Of a stretch of 64,000 nucleotides of DNA, positions 58,894 through 64,000 are shown in pieces. Numbering within the stretch: the stretch's first letter is position 1; each line of letters begins with the position of its first letter. The notes under the pieces were generated by a model. That model did no database searches. It saw only the letters and a program-made list of their open reading frames with translations, and was not told the origin of the DNA. The position numbers were made by a program, and so were the translations under genes. Source of the DNA: Bacillus_BD sp050389805. Its GTDB lineage: Bacteria > Bacillota > Bacilli > Bacillales > Cytobacillaceae. The stretch covers positions 2,418,001 through 2,482,000 of the forward strand of contig NZ_CP130945.1 in NCBI RefSeq assembly GCF_050389805.1, given 5' to 3'.

Positions 58894-60169
58894 TATCGGA
58901 TTAATCGGGATTATTGCCTTATTAGTTCTCATTTTTCTGCGCATGCCTGTCAGTTTCACGATGTTTATCGTCGGATTTGTTGGATTATTCCTCTTTATGG
59001 GAAAAGAAGCGGCTTTCAATGTACTTAGTGCTGATATTTGGGGTCAATTTTCTAGTTATACATTAGCCATTATTCCATTGTATGTCTTTATGGGTGAAAT
59101 CATTTTCCGTTCTGGGATCACGCAAAACTTGTTTGATGCAGCCTATAAGTGGCTGGGACAATTTAAAGGAGGCATGGCAAGCACAACCATTTTAGCGAGT
59201 GCTGGTTTCTCCTCCATTTGTGGATCGAATACAGCCACGGCAGCCACAATGGGCACCATCGCCTTACCTGAATTAAAAAAATATAAATATGACCCTGCTA
59301 TTAGTGCAGGTAGTGTGGCAACGGGAGGAACATTAGGAATCTTGATCCCGCCGAGTACCGTGTTAATCGTTATTGCGATTCAAACCCAGCAATCGGTTCA
59401 GGATTTGTTCGCTGCGGTTTTACTGCCAGGATTTCTCCTTACTACTCTAATGATTTTAACGGTTATCTTCCTATGCCAAAAGAACCCTAATATGGGACCG
59501 GCAGGACCTAAATTTCCTTTAAAGGAAAAAATAAAATCGTTAAGAGGAGTTATTCCAGTATTTGTCTTGTTTGCCTTTGTTATTGGGGGCTTATTCTATG
59601 GTTTATTTACCCCAACAGAATCTGGGGCATTTGGAGCATTTGGTGCCCTGATCATAACCATAGCGATGAGAAAATTCACATGGCAACGATTTAAAGATGC
59701 ATTAGATAGTACGATTCGTTCAACAGCCATGGTGTTATTTTTAGTCGTAGGTGCGGTCGTGTTCGGACGTTTTATCACGGCAACAAGACTTCCGTTTGCA
59801 GTTGCTGAATTTGTTAGTAATCTTGCGGTACCGTCTGTTGTGATCCTTATTGCGATTCTTTTGATTTATGTAATTGGTGGGGCGATTATGGATGCGTTAG
59901 GCTTCTTAATCTTATCGATTCCGATATTCTTTCCAGCGATCATTGCACTTGGCTACGATCCGGTTTGGTTCTCAATTCTTCTATGTATCGTAACAAGCCT
60001 TGGTGGGATTACACCGCCAGTTGGGGTGAACGCCTTTATCGTTCAAGGGATATCAAAGGAAATCCCGATCACAACGGTTTTCAAAGGGACTGGGTATTTT
60101 ATCGTGACATACACGATTCTTGTGGCCATTCTTATCCTATTCCCAGAAATCGTGACATTTTTGGTTTAA
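58880..60169 (+). CDS. TRAP transporter large permease (DctM)
   Basis: A 429-aa, 12-helix permease with DctM motifs YTLAIIPLYVFMGEIIFRSGITQNLFDAAYKWLGQFKGGMASTTILASAGFSSICGSNTATAATMGTIALPELKKYKYD, GTLGILIPPSTVLIVIAIQTQQSVQDLFAAVLLPG and LGGITPPVGVNAFIVQGIS. It is the channel of TRAP system 2. Translation is coupled to the small permease. Confidence 0.93.
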   Translation: MDPISIGLIGIIALLVLIFLRMPVSFTMFIVGFVGLFLFMGKEAAFNVLSADIWGQFSSYTLAIIPLYVFMGEIIFRSGITQNLFDAAYKWLGQFKGGMASTTILASAGFSSICGSNTATAATMGTIALPELKKYKYDPAISAGSVATGGTLGILIPPSTVLIVIAIQTQQSVQDLFAAVLLPGFLLTTLMILTVIFLCQKNPNMGPAGPKFPLKEKIKSLRGVIPVFVLFAFVIGGLFYGLFTPTESGAFGAFGALIITIAMRKFTWQRFKDALDSTIRSTAMVLFLVVGAVVFGRFITATRLPFAVAEFVSNLAVPSVVILIAILLIYVIGGAIMDALGFLILSIPIFFPAIIALGYDPVWFSILLCIVTSLGGITPPVGVNAFIVQGISKEIPITTVFKGTGYFIVTYTILVAILILFPEIVTFLV

Positions 60170-60191
60170 GGTTCAGAATCTTTTGATCATT

Positions 60192-60277
60192 AAAAGTGTC
60201 TGGAAACCAAAGAATGCCATTTAGTACTTTAGACTAGGTACTGGATAGGTTGTTCTACGGTTTTTGGCACTTTTTTT
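60192..60277 (+). terminator. Terminator of TRAP operon 2
   Basis: Outer arms AAAAGTG / CACTTTTTTT with AAACC / GGTTT inside, plus an inner TAGTAC/GTACT stem. T-run at the end. Confidence 0.6.
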
Positions 60278-60512
60278 AATAACAAATGCGGGATAAGAAT
60301 GATCTGATATGAATCGTACTAATATTTCTTAGTTTTTCAAACCTAAACTGTTGTAGTTAGATTATTCTAAATATTCTATATTATACTCAAAGAGAAAAAT
60401 ATTGTAGATGAACTAATTCTTATGAAATCGATCTTCCTAATGAAAACGTTTTAGTTCAATAATAATTGGTTTTTTCAAATTTATAGCCGGAGTCCAAAAG
60501 GAGAGATGTTTA
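60278..60512. other. Gap before the dehydrogenase gene
   Basis: No gene. It includes a cre-like site at 60441-60454. I cannot pick a certain promoter in the AT-rich DNA. Confidence 0.45.
60441..60454 (+). promoter_or_regulatory. Possible CcpA (cre) site
   Basis: TGAAAACGTTTTAG, a palindromic core (AAAACGTTTT) matching 12 of 14 consensus positions, 58 bp before the SDR gene. Confidence 0.5.
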
Positions 60513-61268
60513 ATGGAAATGAAAGAGCAAAGAGTTGCGATTGTTACAGGAGCAAATAAAGGTCTCGGATTAGCCGTTGCTGAAAATTTTGTCAATGAGG
60601 AAAAAAAGGTCGTCTTCGTCATTAGAAACAAAGCGAATCTTGAACAAACAAAGCAGCAGTTTCAAGAAGCATTTGATAAAGAGCAAGTAATGTTTGTCCA
60701 ATTAGATGTTTCTGATATTAACGGAATTAAAAGAGCTGTTGATCAAGTTGTAGAGAAGTGGGGAAGAATCGATATTCTCGTTAATAATGCGGGGATCCGT
60801 TATGAAACGTCTATCGAAGAGATTAATGAAGTTGAATGGGATCAAGTCATGAATGTGAATTTAAAAAGCACATTCTTTTTCTCTCAAGCCGTTATTCCAG
60901 CGATGAAAGAAAGAGGCTGGGGACGAATCATTAATATGTCTTCATTCGGTGGTCAGGCGGGTCCATTAACTTCAGGTGCTCATTATTCTGCGTCAAAGGC
61001 AGGTCAAATAGCCCTAAGTAAAACCTTTGCTAGATCCTTAGCGGAATATGGAATTACTGTTAATGCAGTCACTCCAGCTTCTGTGCGTACGCCAGAGATG
61101 GATAAAATGGACCCCGAAAAAATAGCAAAAATGGTTGAGAGCATTCCAGTTAAACGCGTAGGAGAACCAAAGGAGGTAGCTGACTTGGTTTCCTATTTAG
61201 CTTCAGAATCAGGTGGATTTACAACTGGAGCCACCTTCGACATTAATGGTGGAAGACTGATGAGGTAA
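60513..61268 (+). CDS. Short-chain dehydrogenase/reductase (FabG-like)
   Basis: A 251-aa cytosolic NAD(P)-dependent oxidoreductase. Cofactor motif TGANKGLGLAVAE (residues ~11-23), LDVSD, NNAGIRYE, catalytic Ser in NMSSFGGQAG and YSASKAG with Tyr and Lys (~155-165), and a GATFDINGG end. It probably oxidises a hydroxylated intermediate together with the flavoprotein gene that follows 53 bp later. Start supported by AAGGAGAG at 8 bp. Confidence 0.92.
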   Translation: MEMKEQRVAIVTGANKGLGLAVAENFVNEEKKVVFVIRNKANLEQTKQQFQEAFDKEQVMFVQLDVSDINGIKRAVDQVVEKWGRIDILVNNAGIRYETSIEEINEVEWDQVMNVNLKSTFFFSQAVIPAMKERGWGRIINMSSFGGQAGPLTSGAHYSASKAGQIALSKTFARSLAEYGITVNAVTPASVRTPEMDKMDPEKIAKMVESIPVKRVGEPKEVADLVSYLASESGGFTTGATFDINGGRLMR

Positions 61269-61321
61269 AGCAACGCTTAATCCTTAGGCTAGAAACCAAT
61301 TGGTATAAAGAGGAGAAAAAA

Positions 61322-62476
61322 ATGAAACGAAATGGGGAGGAAAAAGAGATGACTGTTGAGATTCAAAGTAAGGACCTACTAAACCATGTACTGGATGAAA
61401 TCCGAAATCGAAAGGATGAATTTGAAGCAAAGCGTCATGTTCCTCGTGATATGATTCAACAGCTAAAGCAACTGGGTGTTTATCGTGCTCACGTGCCACA
61501 ATGCTTTGGCGGGGCTGGTACTTCGCCATCAGAATTTCTTAAGCTAATCGAGAAAATCTCTGAAGCAGACGGATCTGCAGGATGGGTAGCAAGCTTTGGC
61601 TCTGCTAATGTCTACTTAGCAGCTCTGCCGAAAGAGACACTTGCCAAATTATATGCCGATGGACCGGACGTTGCCTTCGCAGGCGGTCTATTCCCAGTTC
61701 AACCTGCCGAGAAAGTAGCAGGCGGCTATGATGTGAATGGTCTTTGGAAGTTTGCAAGTGGCTCAAAGGGCGCTGATGTGCTTGGTGTCGGGATTGGCGT
61801 TGGGGAAGGCGGTAAACCTTTAACGGCGGTATTAAGACCTGAGGACGTGGAAATCGTAGAGAACTGGGAAGTCATGGGAATGCGTGGAACAGGTAGTCAT
61901 GATTTAAAGGTGAATGACGTATTCGTTCCTGAAGAATGGACTTTTGTTCGCGGCGGTGTTCCAACGATAGATGAACCGATTTTCCAGTACCCAACGATCG
62001 CTTATGCGGCTCAGGTTCTAGCAGTAGTGAACCTTGGTGTAGCTCGTGCTGCTCTTGATGAAGTTTCTGTAATGGCTTCTGGGCGCAATAGTGTTTCTGG
62101 TGCCCCTAAGATGGCCGATCGCGCATATGTGCGAATGGGGATAGCAGAGGCAGAAGCTAAACTTCGATCAGCAAGAGCGTTTTTCTACGAGACAACTGAA
62201 TCCGCATGGGAATCGATTTTAAAAGGCGACGGTGTTTCTCCTGAGCAAACAAGTATGCTTCGTTTAGCTGGAGCAGAGGCAACCCGTGTAGGTGCGAGTG
62301 TTGTTCAATCCGCTTACATGCTCGCTGGTATTACAGCCATCTATGACGGGCATCCGCTTCAACGTTATTTGAGAGATGCGATGGTCGTAACGCAGCACGC
62401 ATTTTTAAGCGAAGGCATGTATGACGGTGCTGGTTCCGTACTACTTGGTACAAAGCCATTCCCGGGCTTCATTTAA
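61322..62476 (+). CDS. Acyl-CoA dehydrogenase-fold flavin monooxygenase (HsaA/IacA-like)
   Basis: A ~384-aa flavoprotein of the acyl-CoA dehydrogenase fold, in the group D monooxygenase branch. PQCFGGAGTSPSEFLKLIEKISEADGSAGWVASFGSAN (N-terminal helical domain), VNGLWKFASGSKGADVLGVGI and GMRGTGSHDLKVNDVFVPEEW (beta domain), and a C-terminal helical bundle with HPLQRYLRDAMVVTQHAFL where HsaA-type enzymes bind flavin. The VAS-x-GSA and RGTGSHD motifs favour a hydroxylase of aromatic compounds over a true CoA enzyme. ATG 61349 (GGGGAGG upstream) is an equally good start. Confidence 0.85.
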   Translation: MKRNGEEKEMTVEIQSKDLLNHVLDEIRNRKDEFEAKRHVPRDMIQQLKQLGVYRAHVPQCFGGAGTSPSEFLKLIEKISEADGSAGWVASFGSANVYLAALPKETLAKLYADGPDVAFAGGLFPVQPAEKVAGGYDVNGLWKFASGSKGADVLGVGIGVGEGGKPLTAVLRPEDVEIVENWEVMGMRGTGSHDLKVNDVFVPEEWTFVRGGVPTIDEPIFQYPTIAYAAQVLAVVNLGVARAALDEVSVMASGRNSVSGAPKMADRAYVRMGIAEAEAKLRSARAFFYETTESAWESILKGDGVSPEQTSMLRLAGAEATRVGASVVQSAYMLAGITAIYDGHPLQRYLRDAMVVTQHAFLSEGMYDGAGSVLLGTKPFPGFI

Positions 62477-62498
62477 AGAATTGTTGAATGATGGTTTC

Positions 62499-62541
62499 AT
62501 CAGTATTCATCCCCTGTGTGGAAATACAGGGATGAATACTG
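62499..62541 (+). terminator. Long hairpin after the flavoprotein gene
   Basis: ATCAGTATTCATCCCCTGT / ACAGGGATGAATACTGAT: 18 pairs with one bulged C. No T-run follows directly (AAGCTCTTTG), so termination is likely but not certain. Nothing else is seen up to the regulator at 62819. Confidence 0.7.
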
Positions 62542-62818
62542 ATAAGCTCTTTGATTCAATCATTAATTTATAAAAAGTATTTAAACCCCCAAAACTTAGC
62601 GATTATCCTCTCAATCATTTCCCTATATTTATAAAAATAAAAACTATAAAAATATTACTAATATAAGTTATAAAAATGGAAGAACTACGATGTATAAGGT
62701 AAAATAAAGGAAAGTTCAAAATTTTCTATGATATCAGAATTATTTTAAACCACATTCATATCTTGTGTTTTACAATATTCGTTTATTAATAGTTTTATAA
62801 GGAAAGAGGTAGGTCGGT

Positions 62819-64000
62819 TTGACATCAACAAAAAATAACGAGTTATCAAATATTTTTTCCTTTTTTAATCATGGGGGAGATTATTATTTCCAAGAAAAGC
62901 GAATGGTCATTTCAAGTACGGATGCATGGGGGGTATTAAGAAAGGACCTTATCGATACGTTGGGTATCCAAAGGGCAAAAAGGTTTCTTCTTCGATATGG
63001 TTGGAATTGCGGGAAAAATGAAGCAAGGATGTTAAAGGATCTAGTTGATTGGGAGAATGATATGGATTGGCTTGTAGCGGGTTCACAAATGCACCAAATT
63101 GGTGGACGTGTTTTATCTTATCCAGAGTACTTTCAGGTAGATATGGAGAAAGGAACATTTCATGTTTCCGGTCACTGGGTTGATTCGTATGAAGCCAAGC
63201 AGCATTTGCAGCATTACGCCTTGTACCATGAGCCCATTTGTTATTTTCTAATTGGTTATGGCGGGGGCTATACAAGTGAGTGCATGGGGAAAAGGGTTAT
63301 TTTTAAAGAAACGGAATGTGTTGGAAAAGGCGATAAACAGTGTCGCTATGTGGCCAAAACGGTGGAAGAATGGGGTTCTGAAATTGATGATGATTTGATT
63401 AACTATGAAGAACAAGACATTGCCGATGAACTCGATATCGTCTATCGTCGTGTGGAAAGACAGAGTGAGATTCTGCATGTCGGGACATCGATCACCAAGA
63501 ACTTGACGTTTGCACTCCTTCAGGACAAGGGAATGAATGATTTTGCAAAGATCCTTGCTGATGACTTAAGTCTTCCTGTTTTTATCCAGAATCAGTACTT
63601 TGAGGACATTGCTCATTATGCGGAAGAAACGTATGTAAATATTCAAGAGTATCAATGGGAAAACATGAGAGAATTTATAAAACAAAAAGTGTCAGATCGT
63701 GTCTTGACGCAAACGGAGTCCTATGAAATGACTTCGCATCAGCATTTACTCGTTTCACCAATTATTATTCAAAATGATGTATATGGCTACATTTCTATTT
63801 ATCGGGAACGGGCCCCTTTCGGAGATGCTGAAACCGATTTTCTCGAAAGGGCTGCAAGTATTTGTGCCGTAAAAATGTTAAATGAACGGACAGCGATTCA
63901 AACGGAAGAGAGAATGAAGGGGGACTTGTTGGAAGAACTCTTTAAGAGTGAGACCAATACGGCTGATATTGTTAAACGATTTTCTTATTTTGGTTATAAC
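62819..64000 (+). CDS. XylR_N/V4R-domain transcriptional regulator, partial
   Basis: The frame is open from TTG 62819 (AGAGGT 8 bp upstream) to the window edge, 394 codons. Residues ~1-120 resemble the XylR/DmpR effector-binding domain (RMVISSTDAWGVLRKDLIDTLGIQRAKRFLLRYGWNCGKNEARML; SYPEYFQVDMEKGTFHVSGHWVDSYEA). Residues ~145-185 are a V4R domain with Cys residues at the metal site (SECMGKRVIFKETECVGKGDKQCRY). A GAF-like part follows, and the start of a PucR/CdaR-type helical region (MKGDLLEELF) begins at the edge. Such proteins sense aromatic compounds. It is probably the activator of the SDR/flavoprotein and TRAP genes. Confidence 0.85.
   Translation, partial: MTSTKNNELSNIFSFFNHGGDYYFQEKRMVISSTDAWGVLRKDLIDTLGIQRAKRFLLRYGWNCGKNEARMLKDLVDWENDMDWLVAGSQMHQIGGRVLSYPEYFQVDMEKGTFHVSGHWVDSYEAKQHLQHYALYHEPICYFLIGYGGGYTSECMGKRVIFKETECVGKGDKQCRYVAKTVEEWGSEIDDDLINYEEQDIADELDIVYRRVERQSEILHVGTSITKNLTFALLQDKGMNDFAKILADDLSLPVFIQNQYFEDIAHYAEETYVNIQEYQWENMREFIKQKVSDRVLTQTESYEMTSHQHLLVSPIIIQNDVYGYISIYRERAPFGDAETDFLERAASICAVKMLNERTAIQTEERMKGDLLEELFKSETNTADIVKRFSYFGYN

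Overview
The window looks like a chromosomal segment of a low-GC, endospore-forming member of the Bacillaceae. The evidence is a CotA-type spore coat oxidase, a GerPA/GerPF-type spore protein, consensus AGGAGG ribosome-binding sites with frequent GTG/TTG starts, lipoprotein signals, a TPP riboswitch and a DabB-DabA (NdhF-YbcC) operon of Bacillus type. I see no rRNA, tRNA, CRISPR array, prophage or intact insertion sequence.

Layout. 1-1.9 kb: end of a nickel/peptide-type ABC importer. 2.0-5.2 kb: an MscS-family channel and a MarR-MFS pair. 5.6-11.6 kb: a thiazole/oxazole-modified bacteriocin cluster of heterocycloanthracin/sonorensin type (precursor, ThiF-like protein, YcaO cyclodehydratase, SagB-type dehydrogenase). 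A decayed copy of the cluster's 3' end lies at 12.85-13.18 kb. 11.7-24.6 kb: mixed housekeeping and accessory genes, including an L,D-transpeptidase, a PurF paralogue that has lost most Fe-S ligands, a SurA-N lipoprotein, a GerP-like protein, YtoQ, two MFS transporters, a copper-storage four-helix-bundle protein, a GIY-YIG-like protein and several unknowns. 25.3-30.5 kb: the DabB-DabA inorganic-carbon uptake operon, a DUF2294 protein, and a beta-carbonic anhydrase homologue without its zinc ligands. 31.5-35.8 kb: a four-gene operon of two related substrate-binding-type proteins (one fused to a VWA domain), an XpaC-like protein and a TelA-like protein, with no transporter channel. 36-37.6 kb: a TPP riboswitch driving only a truncated thiT, then a luciferase-like oxidoreductase. 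38-44.9 kb: endonuclease I, CotA-like oxidase, acyl-CoA thioesterase, YdjM-like membrane protein, and RsgA behind a possible leader peptide and large hairpin. 45.6-49.4 kb: an Fe(III)-type ABC importer. 50.8-64 kb: two complete TRAP transporters, a peptidase-family protein, an unknown membrane protein, a short-chain dehydrogenase, an acyl-CoA-dehydrogenase-fold oxidoreductase and, at the edge, a XylR_N/V4R regulator. Together these suggest a catabolic region for aromatic or organic acids.

A dominant non-coding feature is an interspersed palindromic repeat family: units of about 30 bp, TGAAAC-(A)GGGGACGGTTCT-(n)-GTTTCA, usually as inverted pairs, at about two dozen places. At ten genes, on both strands, the first TGA of the repeat is the gene's stop codon. 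In one MFS gene a unit is read through and encodes part of the C-terminus. The family resembles REP/BIME elements, but no mobilising transposase is present here.

All functional calls rest on reading motifs and remembered family features; no database search was run.
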